This document shows positions 1-8,466 of a stretch of DNA of 64,000 nucleotides, piece by piece. The translations under genes and the position numbers were made by a program. Within the stretch, counting starts at the first letter, position 1, and every line of letters starts with the position of its first letter. The stretch lies in contig JAYKKT010000076.1 in NCBI GenBank assembly GCA_036023115.1, positions 3,658,001 to 3,722,000 of the forward strand. Direction: 5' to 3'. Below the pieces are notes generated by a model. It worked only from the letters and a program-made list of their open reading frames with translations, was not told the DNA's origin and did not search any database. Source of the DNA: Brasenia schreberi. Its lineage: Eukaryota; Streptophyta; Magnoliopsida; Nymphaeales; Cabombaceae.

Positions 1-480
1 CCGGAAGGCGAAAACAGAGGCGAACGATCATGTTGGCGAAGACCCAACGCAGACGGAGCACTGATGCTGTCAGGCCCCGCACAAACCGTTCGTTTCGAAC
101 ACAGCTCGAAGGAGTCAGAGTTCAGTTTGGATCGGATCTGGACCATATATATCCAGATCCCAATCCAAACCCATGTATGGACTTGGATTTGGATTTGGAT
201 CCAGAGATCCAATCCAATATCCATATCCATGGCCCACATCACCTTCTCATAAATGGAGGTGGGGCCCACTTGAATTTCACGTGAGATTATGGGCATGAGA
301 GAGAGTAGGGGTGGATAAGATCAAGTATGTGTTGTAATTAAGCTGGACTTGTGTGTCAAGTTTGGGGTTAATCATGTGGGTTAGCCTATTTAAGTGGGTT
401 TAAGCTTGTAATTAGCCAAAACCTGACCTAGGGCTGCACCAACATGATGTGGTTAAAGTCCGTGCAAAGGGAGCTCCTTC

Positions 481-740
481 ACCTAAACCTAACCAAAACC
501 CCCTAATCCTAGCCTTTTACCCTAATCCCGTCCTAAACCTAGCCTAATCACCTAGCCCACTTCCCTAATCCCGGCCTAATCCCAACCTAATCACCTAACC
601 CACTTCCCTAATCCTTCCCTAAACCTAAGTTAATTTCCCTAAACCTAGCCTAATCCTAGACTAATCACCTAACCTAGCTCACTAAACCTCACCCTAGAAC
701 CAACCCACCTAACTAAACCCTAAACCTCTAAACCACCCCT
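481..740 (+). repeat. Telomere-like degenerate CCTAA(A/T)C tract in LTR A U3
   Basis: The stretch is a run of degenerate CCTAAACC, CCCTAATC and CCTAACC words resembling the plant telomere repeat CCCTAAA. It lies upstream of the TATA box. The same tract occurs in the opposite orientation in the other LTRs of this family at about 21541-21840, 26861-27135, 40021-40320, 51321-51620 and 52831-53130. It is an LTR component and not a chromosome end. Confidence 0.75.
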
Positions 741-877
741 AGCCCACAACCTACCCAAACCACTTGTATTTAAAATATTTGGCCCTACCCTTTCCAGCCC
801 ACCTTATCATCATACCACCCTACCTAAACCACCTAACCACTACCCCAAACCCAGCCCTAATCGACCTAGCCCAACCC

Positions 878-884
878 TATATAA
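878..884 (+). promoter_or_regulatory. TATA box of LTR A
   Basis: TATATAA is followed by a C-run and the motif GGGCGGGTTT. The same arrangement, TATA box then GGCGGGTT, is found in the minus-oriented LTRs of the family, so this is the likely core promoter of the LTR. Confidence 0.6.
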
Positions 885-1538
885 CCCCCCCCCCTTTGGG
901 GGCGGGTTTCATCACCTAGCAGCCCCACCTTCCCAGCCGGGTCCTCCACTTCCCCAGCTCAGCCGAATCCTCACCTGCTCCACATCCCGCCACCACCTGC
1001 TCCACATCCCGCCACCACCTACACCATTACCTTCCAGCCGAGCGCCACCACCACCACCATCATCCGGCTGACTCCTTACTACCCGCCACCCTCTCTTCAC
1101 TCGGTAAGTACCCTACATCCTATCTTACTACTTCTTCACTCCCTCTCCACTCTCAGCCGCCTAATCCACTCCCAGGTGCTAACACCAGCCCTTCCACTTG
1201 CTGCCACCAGCCCCACTCAACCAAACCCGTAGCCACCCTAACTACCCGCCACCACCTAGAGACCTTAGCTTCATTCGGCCACCCTATCCGACTCCCTAAA
1301 ACCTGCCCATATCACCCCAATACACCTACTACACCCACTACCACCTGGCCCCATCTCCTAGCTAGTTCCCCTACCTTACATCACTCCTAGCCATCCTAAC
1401 TACCCGCCACCACCAAGTCCTCCTAGTCGGTCACTCCAACCGACTGACACTTCACTCGGCCACCATAGCAAGGCCAAGCCCACGCTCAAGCAAGGCTTCT
1501 TTGGACCAGCTATTAGTAAGTGCCTAACTCGCTCTTTA

Positions 1539-1543
1539 GTTGT
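1539..1543. other. Target site duplication of element B (left, GTTGT)
   Basis: GTTGT directly precedes the LTR start at 1544 and is repeated at 11374-11378 directly after the LTR end. The sequence of LTR A is continuous across the two copies. This defines the exact insertion of B. Confidence 0.95.
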
Positions 1544-1617
1544 TGTAGACACCGAAAATTTTCACTTGCGGGTTCTTAGGCCTGAAGTGAACCTTTTCGC
1601 AATCTACTTCGCTTTAT

Positions 1618-1647
1618 GGGCGTGCCAGCTAGTTTACTTTAACTAGC
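1618..1647 (-). other. U5 hairpin followed by a PBS-like 10-mer (B, 3' LTR)
   Basis: In sense orientation a 7-bp stem (GCTAGTT with AACTAGC, 1628-1647) is followed at once by TGGCACGCCC (1618-1627). That 10-mer is identical to the first ten bases of the element's primer binding site at 8446-8463. The second LTR has the same unit at 8541-8570. Confidence 0.7.
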
Positions 1648-2225
1648 AAAGTATGTTTTGAAAACAATCTGACTTTTGAAAGGCGATTGTAGGCAAGCGG
1701 GATTTTTACGTCGCAGACCTTCTTGCACCGATGCGCAAGGGTCAGTCTGTACGCTTAGAGACTTCGTTTTGAAACAAGTTTAACTCAAAATATTTTGAAT
1801 GAAGAAGTGTTTTAAAACCTTTTGAAAACCATGCATTTGGGCGATTTTGACTTTGTAAGGGTTGGACGACCCTAAGTCTTGCACGATTTGATTCGGGTTT
1901 GTACGATTCTCAGATTTTAGATCACGTGGATTTGCACGTGCCTAAGTCTTTCTTTTTATCCCTTTATGGGCCACCTAGCTGTGTGTTATGAACACTCCAC
2001 TACAGGGGGCGAATTTGAGCGGGAGTACGGGGCTTGCTTCGATGCAATATGCGTCCTACCTCGTGGTATGGCGTAGATGCAATGCAAACTCACGCTACTC
2101 CAAAGGGAAAACCCGAAATTTAAAAGACAATGCCGAAGGGAAATTGCCGAAGGGAAATGACTTGTAAAGTAAATAGCCGAAGGGAAATGACTTGTAAAGT
2201 AAATAGCGGAAGGGGAAATATAGCT

Positions 2226-2775
2226 ATATCTTAAGAGCGGAAAGGCTCAATTGTGTAAGTGTGTGTCGTGTATATATTGAAAGACAACGCACACGACTTG
2301 AACCTTAAAACCCGAATCTTAAAGACGTAGCCGAAAGAAATACTTTATATAGAGTATATGTAGGGGCCCTTACTTGGGTCTTGTAAATAAGAGCGAAGGC
2401 TCAATGTGTGTGCGTGCTTGAATTGAAAGACTTACACACACGACATGAAATGAAACCCAAATATAAATTGCAGTATGCCTTGACTAAGGTCTTGGGAGTA
2501 AGAGCGAAAGCTCAATGTGTGTGAGTGTAGAATTGAAGTACTACGCACACGACATAAATGAAACCCAAATATAACTGCAATAAGGCCTTTACTAAGGTCT
2601 TGGGAGTAAGAGCGAAGGCTCAATGTGTGTGCGTGTGGAAAATGGAAAGACAACACACACGACTTAATTAAAAACCCCCTTGACTTAAAATATATAAATA
2701 TAACTATATATTAAGGGCTGGTTAGGCCCGTGTGTGTGCAAAAAGTGTACGACTAAGAGCGGAAAGGCTCAAGTG
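2226..2775 (-). repeat. Hairpin-bearing tandem repeats in the B LTR
   Basis: Five diverged units carry the motif GAGCG(A/G)A..GCTCAA starting at 2235, 2391, 2502, 2610 and 2757, with about 110 bp spacing for the middle units. Each holds a GAGC/GCTC stem with a short loop. The motif is repeated in the right LTR at 9158, 9314, 9425, 9533 and 9680. Confidence 0.75.
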
Positions 2776-3130
2776 CACATGTGTGTGGGTGTGTCAAACC
2801 ACGTTATTACAATCGGGGGGAGACGAAGCTCCTTTACTACAACCCCGTATCAAAATTTAATTGAATATAAAGCAAGTTAATGTAATAGACCAAGTTTAGA
2901 CACTTACAAATAGCCGGTCCATGTTCAACTTGCTTGCACGTGGGCTCACGGTTCACCTTGGGCAGCCAAGAGGGGGTTATCCTAGGTGGCTTTGAGAGAG
3001 GTTCTATGAGGCACGGTTAGGGTCTTAGGGGAACTAAGGTTCGGCCAAGACGGGGGCTGTGTAGGGTCTGTCCTAGGGTCTGTCCTAAGGTACAGGTCAC
3101 GGCCAGGGTGCAGGTTAGGTCAGCAGGGGG

Positions 3131-3400
3131 GTGATCAAATCAGTAGGGAGGTGGTCGGGTGGCTGGCGCGGCTGTTGGGTGCCTGGCGCAGCAGACGGGC
3201 GCCTGGCGCGGCTGCAGTGGCGCGGGGCGCGCTGTGGCGCAGGACGCGCTGCGGCGCGGGGCGTGCAGGCAGGCGAGGGGGCGCGCGGCAGGCAGCAGGG
3301 AGCGCTGTGGCGCGTGGAGCGCTGTGGCGCGTGGCGCGGCAGGCAACAGGGGCGCGCGGCAGGACTCAGGGCCTGCGGCAGGCGCTGGTTGCTCAGGGCC
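3131..3400. repeat. GC-rich minisatellite in the B LTR
   Basis: The stretch is a degenerate array of GGCGCG-, GCAGGC- and CTGTGGCGC-type words, much richer in G+C than its surroundings. It is repeated in the right LTR at about 10054-10323. Several frames are open on both strands only because stop codons are rare in such sequence; no protein is inferred. Confidence 0.7.
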
Positions 3401-3775
3401 GGCCGGGGTGAAGTTGTTGGGGTTTGTTAGGGATGGTTTGAGGCGGTTGGGGTTAGGTTAGGTCTAGTTAGGGTTCAGTTAGGGTTAGGTTGGTTCAGTT
3501 AGGGTTAGGTTCAGTTAGGGTTAGGTAGGTTCGAACCTAGGCTAGGTTGGGGTTAGGTTTACCTCTTGGAGCCGGTCCTTCTTGGCTTGAGCCCACGTCT
3601 CCACGGTTGCAGCCACTTGGTCCAGCCCACCTTGGTTGCAGCCACTTGGTCTAGACCCACTTAGCCCACATGGCTTGAACCCACCTCACCCAATGAGCCC
3701 ACATGGCTAGGTCTATCACTCCCTCTCTCTCCTCCCAAATATTTGCATGCACCCTTTACATGGACCCCCTCACCT

Positions 3776-3785
3776 CTATTTATAG
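3776..3785 (-). promoter_or_regulatory. TATA box of B 3' LTR
   Basis: The minus strand reads CTATAAATAG followed by AGGTGAGG. It is the only clear TATA-type site in this part of the LTR and is duplicated at 10699-10708 in the 5' LTR, where it would drive transcription of element B. Confidence 0.6.
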
Positions 3786-3789
3786 AGAT

Positions 3790-4085
3790 TTGAGGTGGGT
3801 CTTGGATTTGGGTTTGGGTTTGGGGTTTGGATCCATACCCAAATCCAAACACTATTTGGATCTAGATATTGGATCTCGGATATTTTGAGATCTGTATCCG
3901 ATCCAAACCCAATATTTTTATGGATACGGATATGGATATTTTGATCCAGATCCGATCCAATCCAAACACTATTTGGATCCAATCCAAATCCAAACACTAT
4001 TTGGATCGACCCAAACACTATTTGGATTGGCCCAAATCCAAACACTATTCATTACATGGATTTGGATCTGGATATATATGGTCCA
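3790..4085. repeat. GGATTTGG/CCAAATCC palindromic repeat cluster (U3 of B)
   Basis: The block contains many short words such as TTTGGATC, GATCCAAA and AAACACTATTTGGAT in both orientations, so it can fold into many alternative hairpins. A shorter version is at 120-230, 22090-22205, 27385-27490, 40575-40680, 51870-51975 and 53390-53490 in the other LTR subfamily. It sits upstream of the TATA box in sense. Confidence 0.7.
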
Positions 4086-4446
4086 GATCCAAATCAAAAT
4101 TTCTTCGGACAGTCCTTCTTGGCTTCTCGAGGCGAACGATCTGTGCGGGCACTGGCTTCATCAGCGCTCCGTCTGGTGCTGGGTTTTCCCCAACTTTGTC
4201 GTCCGGACTCCGTCTCGCCGTTCTGGACTCCGTTGAGCTTTTCATCAAATGGGCTCTGCTTTCTTTTGTTTTTTTTTATCAGGGAGTGGCTTCTGAAGCT
4301 CTGGGCTTGAATCCTCTTCGGGCCTAGGGTCTTCTTTTGCCTTCTGTACCTATTTTCACATTTCAAAACAAGTCGTCGTTTTGGCTCAAACGAGCTTTTT
4401 GGTGTTTTGAGAGTTTTTGAAAAATAGAAGATTTGGGGTGTTTACA

Positions 4447-4493
4447 GATGCCCCTCTTTGGCATTATCCAAATGTATTTGGATAATGGCAAAG
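4447..4493 (-). other. Polypurine tract and adjoining hairpin of element B
   Basis: In sense, CAAAGAGGGGCATC directly precedes the 3' LTR and is the polypurine tract. Its first bases form the 3' arm of a stem-loop: CTTTGCCATTATCCAAAT (4476-4493) pairs with ATTTGGATAATGCCAAAG (4456-4473) across a 2-base loop, with one mismatch. The same structure is present next to the LTR in D, E, F and G. Confidence 0.8.
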
Positions 4494-5035
4494 AAGAAAC
4501 ACCCCGTTCTCTCAAATTTTCTCGAGAATACACCATTTATTTCGCAAAAACCCTGTTTTCTTTTTCCACAAGTGGGGATTTTCAGCAAAAGGGGGCTTTT
4601 CCTAGCTATTTCCCTATATGTATGATCATGCACGAATGACTCTTTGAATGCATGAGAAAAATTTTATTTTTTGTTTTTGAGCCCGAAGAGAGCCTTTTGA
4701 GGCTGGTTGCTCCGAGCAGGTTTTTACCCATGTCTTTTTGACATTCGTGGGTTTTTCGAAAATTTCTTTTTGAAAAGGAACTCCTTTTAACTTGTATCGA
4801 AAAGGACTTCCATTTTTCATACTTCCCTTCATTCGGGTTTCAATACCTGCTACTCAGTAGAGGTTTTTGGGTAGGAAAACTTGGAAAACATTTCAAAGTT
4901 CCATTTCCTACAAAACAGAGTCGAGTTCTCAAACAAAATGAAATCCAAATAAGCCGATTTTATTCGTACTTTAGGATTTTCGCAAATTTGAATCTTTTTC
5001 CTCGGGGATAAGCCATAGGGATATGGGAAAGAGAT

Positions 5036-5065
5036 ACCACGGTCCCTTCTGAAGCGTCCCGTGGT
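5036..5065 (-). other. Conserved ACCACGG/CCGTGGT hairpin in the 3' UTR of B
   Basis: A perfect 7-bp stem encloses CTTC-T-GAAG, itself able to pair. The same 30-bp unit is present at 28604-28633 (D) and 41790-41819 (E), and in decayed form at 11671-11700 (C), 24349-24378 (F) and 60999-61028 (G). Confidence 0.7.
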
Positions 5066-5180
5066 TTTAGGCAAAGAATCGGAAAATCGCTCTTTGGAGC
5101 TTTGGCTTTTTGTTTCTTTTTCATAGAGGGTCTCCCTTTGGGAGTATTTTTTCATTAATCCCTCTTTTCTTTAAAGGAGA

Positions 5181-5355
5181 GCAGCTCTTTGGAGGAGTTT
5201 TTGTATTCCCTGTTTATGAAGGGAAGACCTCTTTGGGAGGAGTGTTTTTATATCTCCTTTTTCTTTTGAAACGAGAAGACCTCTTTCGGAGGAGTTTTTG
5301 TATTCCCTGTTTATGAAGGGAAGACCACTTTCGGAGGAGTTTTTGTATTCTCGAT
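5181..5355 (-). repeat. Short tandem array in the 3' UTR of B
   Basis: About four imperfect units of 44-52 bp carry GGAGGAGTTTTTGTATTCCC and GAAGACC(T/A)CTTT on the plus strand. A related array with the same words in the opposite orientation is in element F at 24073-24275, so the array is an old shared feature of the 3' UTR. Confidence 0.75.
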
Positions 5356-5759
5356 TTTTTTTCTTTCTTTTGAAAATAGCCAATTTTCCTTTTTGGAGAG
5401 AAAGTAGGATGGGGGAGGGCTTATCCCTTTGGTTACTCGATTCAAACGAGATCGTCCTATTTCTTAATAGCATCTGCTATTCGAAAATATTTTGATATTT
5501 TGAACAAGGCTTAATCTTGTAAGCCAGGGTTCTTTGAAATATAGCCAATTCATTTTTGAAAGACTCTACTTTTTGAAAAGTATAGATTCCTCCATTCGGG
5601 GTTATACAATCTACTTCGATCCTTCTTTCAAGAAGTTTCAAAGGAGTTCGATTTTTCAAAATCTTTTTGAAAAAGAATTCAGCATAAACCCTTTTGAATA
5701 TTCGGGCATTTTCGGGGTTTTGCTAATTTCTATCCACAATATCAACAAATTTCTAATTT

Positions 5760-6430
5760 TTGTTGCCCTTTCGAAGACATGGGGACATTTCTACTCGAGT
5801 TTGCCACCCTTTTGGGCTTTCTTCGGGGTGATATGATGCATGCTATGCACTCCATGTGATTTAAAATGGAAATACATGTTTTTATGCAATGATGAACACA
5901 TGAAATGTATCTCACAAATCATGAAGGAGATGCGTTCACTTATCCATGGAAAGTGTCTAGGGGCTGTGTTTAAAAATGCCCCTAGCTTGATGGGAATTTC
6001 GCATGGCCATATGGTGAAGGGCCATGGTTTTTCAAAGGGATTTTGGATGGACAATGGTATGTTCATGTCCATGCACTTCCATGGTTTTTCTAACATGATC
6101 ATGATACTTTTTGCTCAAGGATGGGAAACATAACCAACCCTAAGTGATCGTCATGGCCATCAGGTTTTAGTTTTGACATGGTCTCCATATTTCATCGTGA
6201 GATTCATGTTTTTTATCCTAACACAATCAAGGTTTTCATATAAACCAGAAGTTGAAGAAAATCTTTCTTTTCAAAGCCATGAAAGGTTTTTGTGAAATGC
6301 TAACCCTTTTTCGAGATTCTCATTTCCTTTTTAAAATTTGCCTCGAAGGTGTTGGTTTTGATTTGTATGGAGACATGCCTATGAAGGCTCGATACTTAGG
6401 GGGTCGACTCTTATTGCCCCTTTGATTTTG
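5760..6430 (-). pseudogene. Decayed RT and integrase remnant of element B
   Basis: Nucleotide similarity to the intact pol genes is visible but no frame is open. Around 6371-6425 it resembles the RT thumb region of element C near 14570-14640 (ATGGCTCGACACTTAG.GGGGTCGAC). Around 5990-6240 it resembles the integrase zinc-finger region near 13000-13220 (CACATGGT..A.GG, CTAACATGATC, CATGGCCATCA). The order RT then integrase is kept in sense, so B derives from a full element by internal deletion followed by decay. The same decayed block occurs at 57040-57540 and in G near 59870-60300. The region 4494-5035 and 6431-6949 holds no other recognisable gene. Confidence 0.7.
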
Positions 6431-6869
6431 CAAAACCCTGAATTCGATTTCTAGAATGATGTCTAGACTCGATGCATACGAATGATTTTAAAGTGTAATG
6501 CATGATGCTTATGCACACACTATGGGTTAACTTATTTCTAAAAATCCCCAATTTTCCATAAGTTAAGGATTTTGCGAAGTTCAGGAAGCTTGGAGGTGTT
6601 TATTCCTCCTTGCTTTGGTGATTCTCGAGCTTTTCATTTTTGAAAAAGCTCTAGGCAAAAGGGTGGATAGGACCAGCTTTTTGCACACTTGGTTTCAGGG
6701 AGTATATACAATTTTCGAAAGCATTTTTACAATTTTTCGAAAATGGGCTTTGTACATGGCCAAAGGCTTTTGGAAATAAATTTCTTTTTGTAATTTTCGT
6801 TTTTCCAAATGTTTTTGAGATTTTGAGAGTTTTCAACTTTTTTTGTCTTTTTCAAAAGTAGGGATCTTC

Positions 6870-6885
6870 CATTGAACCTTCAAAG
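6870..6885 (-). promoter_or_regulatory. Splice-acceptor-like site downstream of the B ORF
   Basis: The minus strand reads TTTTCTTTGAAG then GTTCAATGGAAGA, just past the stop of the ORF at 6950. The equivalent in C, D, E and G is TTTTC(C/T)CTTTGTAG or TTTTCTTTGTAG followed by GT. The pyrimidine run plus AG is conserved although the flanks differ. Confidence 0.45.
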
Positions 6886-6949
6886 AAAACATTCATGAAT
6901 CAGACTCTAATCAGATAGGTCTAAGACATGGGTTTCGGTTTTAGAGGTT

Positions 6950-8350
6950 CTACAAGGCACCCTTGACCCAGATGGTCTTAGGTGGCGGCTCTAGTGGTAT
7001 GGGTGGGCTGTAGCCCAGTCCATATCGTTCCCTATTGGTTTTAGGTAGGACAGGCTCAAGCCTACCTTGGTTTCGGGTTCCCAGGCCCGCGTAGGGTTTA
7101 TATCCCATATTCAGAATCATGTTCCAAGACTTTTTGCTTTTCGAAAAGTTTTGGTATAAATCATGGTCTTGGAACATGGAATCATCCATGTTGGGGATAT
7201 ATACCCTTTTGGATATCGAGAGTTTGGATTCCGGGGTGATGGAAGACTTGGGCTTCCATACAAACCTGGTTTGGGAGACTTTGCCCTCAAGGAAAGCCAA
7301 GCTTGGTTCCTTGAGGAGTTTTGGACATAGCAGGGTTATGGAAAACTTATGGTTCCATACCCTATTTTGGGAAAGATTTACTTCAAGGGGAGCCATGCAA
7401 GGTCCCTTGAAGTTTTTGACTTGGTCCCTAGGTTCAACTCGTGGTGCCCCTAGGGATTGATTTTTTTGTTTCAAAGCCATAGCCCTGGCTCCAGGGCACA
7501 GGACTAGGCTCGAAGAAGTGGGTTTTTCTATGGTAGGGTTATGAGCTCCTAAGATGTCGATGCATGCATTAGGGGTCTCCATGTCTACCATTTTCGGAAC
7601 TTCTTTTTGTTTTTGAAATTCCTTTGAATGGTGCGCGACAGTTGGCGCACCTTGAAAATCCTCAAGTTTTGGCACAGTTTGTGGGTTTGTGTGTGCAAAG
7701 GGATTATCCAATGCATCTGATGACCCTACATGAAGAAGAGAGTCTTGAGAAGGATGGGTTTCAGGCATACCTCTTTGTGGCTTGTCTACCTTTTCAGGGT
7801 GAGAGCAAGCCGATTTCCCGGGTAACTCTGTTTTGAGCCCCCGGGGTTTAACGAGGCGTTTCCTTTCGAAACCTTCCTGTTTTTCACTCTCGTTCCTTTA
7901 TAGGGTGTGGACTTCATGTCCCACTGTATGTGTGTGCCTAGACTTAGGACTTGAAGTTTTCGAAATTCCAAAATTTTGTTTTTCAATTTTTTGGTCTTTT
8001 TCCAAATTTTCAAGATTTTTTTGGTTTTTTGAAATAGAAAAATCTTTTTTTGGTTTTTCTATGGATTTTGAAAAGCTTGAAGTTGTAGGAGTGGACGACT
8101 TATCCCTTTGTCGGGATTTGTCTCTAATCTCCCATCCTTCGTTGAGTTTGAGATCGGTTTTCAATTCACGATCTGTATGTGCCCTCGAAGAGCTGCTATG
8201 TGATCGATGGGCTTTAAGCTCCTTGCTTAAAGCATCCATCTTTTGAAATATTTTTTCAATCTCATCGAGCTCTCTTTGGGCTTTATCTGATTTGAAAACC
8301 TCTTTTAGTTTACTCAACGAAGATTTTTGTAGCTTTCTATCCATTTTCAT
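6950..8350 (-). pseudogene. Gag N-terminus plus G-patch ORF of element B (one in-frame stop)
   Basis: The reading frame from ATG at 8350 to TAG at 6950 (466 codons) is interrupted only by TAA at 7898-7900. The sequence on both sides is in the same frame. Residues about 20-50 are a charged, helix-prone segment (LDEIE...DALSKE) that matches the N-terminus of the Gag of D/E. The last 80 residues hold a G-patch: NMGYKPYAGLG, then NQGRLEP, then RYGLGY. The middle (MVDMETPNACIDILG and following) matches the old element G at 58501. The capsid-type Gag domain, CCHC-like finger and protease of the autonomous relatives are missing. G-patch domains bind RNA or RNA helicases in known families; its role here is not known. 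The stop may be a recent mutation or could be suppressed. Confidence 0.75.
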
Positions 8351-8445
8351 GCAATTTTCCTAAGTATGCACGATTTTTGAAAAAAAACACTTTTTTCTGA
8401 AAATTTGAGTATAACTCGTTTGTTTTAAGTCTGCTTAAGTCCCGG

Positions 8446-8463
8446 GTCCCACCGGGCGTGCCA
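8446..8463 (-). other. Primer binding site of element B
   Basis: In sense, TGGCACGCCCGGTGGGAC lies 3 bases inside the 5' LTR. It begins with TGG, the complement of a tRNA CCA end, and is identical to the site in D and E. The complementary tRNA end would be GTCCCACCGGGCGTGCCA. The T-stem and acceptor pattern fits a tRNA(Arg)-like molecule, but the primer was not identified with certainty. Confidence 0.8.
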
Positions 8464-8466
8464 AAT

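Larger units (their letters stand above)
1..1543 (+). repeat. LTR A, left part (plus-oriented, interrupted by element B)
   Basis: This is the reverse complement of the U3-to-leader part of the LTRs at 19207-22680, 24524-27967, 37837-41152 and 49137-52450. It therefore belongs to a plus-oriented element that starts left of the window. It contains the GGATTTGG-type repeats (about 120-230), a telomere-like tract, a TATA box and a donor-like GTAAGT at 1104-1109. It breaks at 1543, where element B is inserted, and resumes at 11374. A second donor-like GTAAGT is at 1516-1521. No coding sequence is supported, although a short frame at 30-284 resembles the U3 frame of the other LTRs. Confidence 0.9.
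1544..4446 (-). repeat. 3' LTR of element B
   Basis: On the plus strand it runs from TGTAGACACC to GGTGTTTACA; in sense it runs TGTAAACACC to GTCTACA. Sub-structure in plus order: the PBS-core copy at 1618-1627 and hairpin at 1628-1647, hairpin-bearing repeats at 2226-2775, donor-like ACTTAC at 2902-2907, a GC-rich minisatellite at 3131-3400, GTTAGG-rich sequence at about 3440-3560, a TATA box at 3776-3785, then GGATTTGG repeats. The copy at 8467-11373 matches it throughout. Confidence 0.93.

Noticed and set aside
481..740. Chromosome end or true telomere
   Set aside because: The repeats are degenerate and recur in every LTR of the family at the same position.
3131..3461. Five overlapping frames in the GC-rich block of B
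   Set aside because: Stop codons are rare in this composition on both strands. It is a minisatellite.
4447..4470. A tRNA(iMet)-type PBS on the plus strand next to the left LTR of B
   Set aside because: No TGGTATCAGAGC-like sequence is present. The region is the polypurine tract of a minus-strand element.
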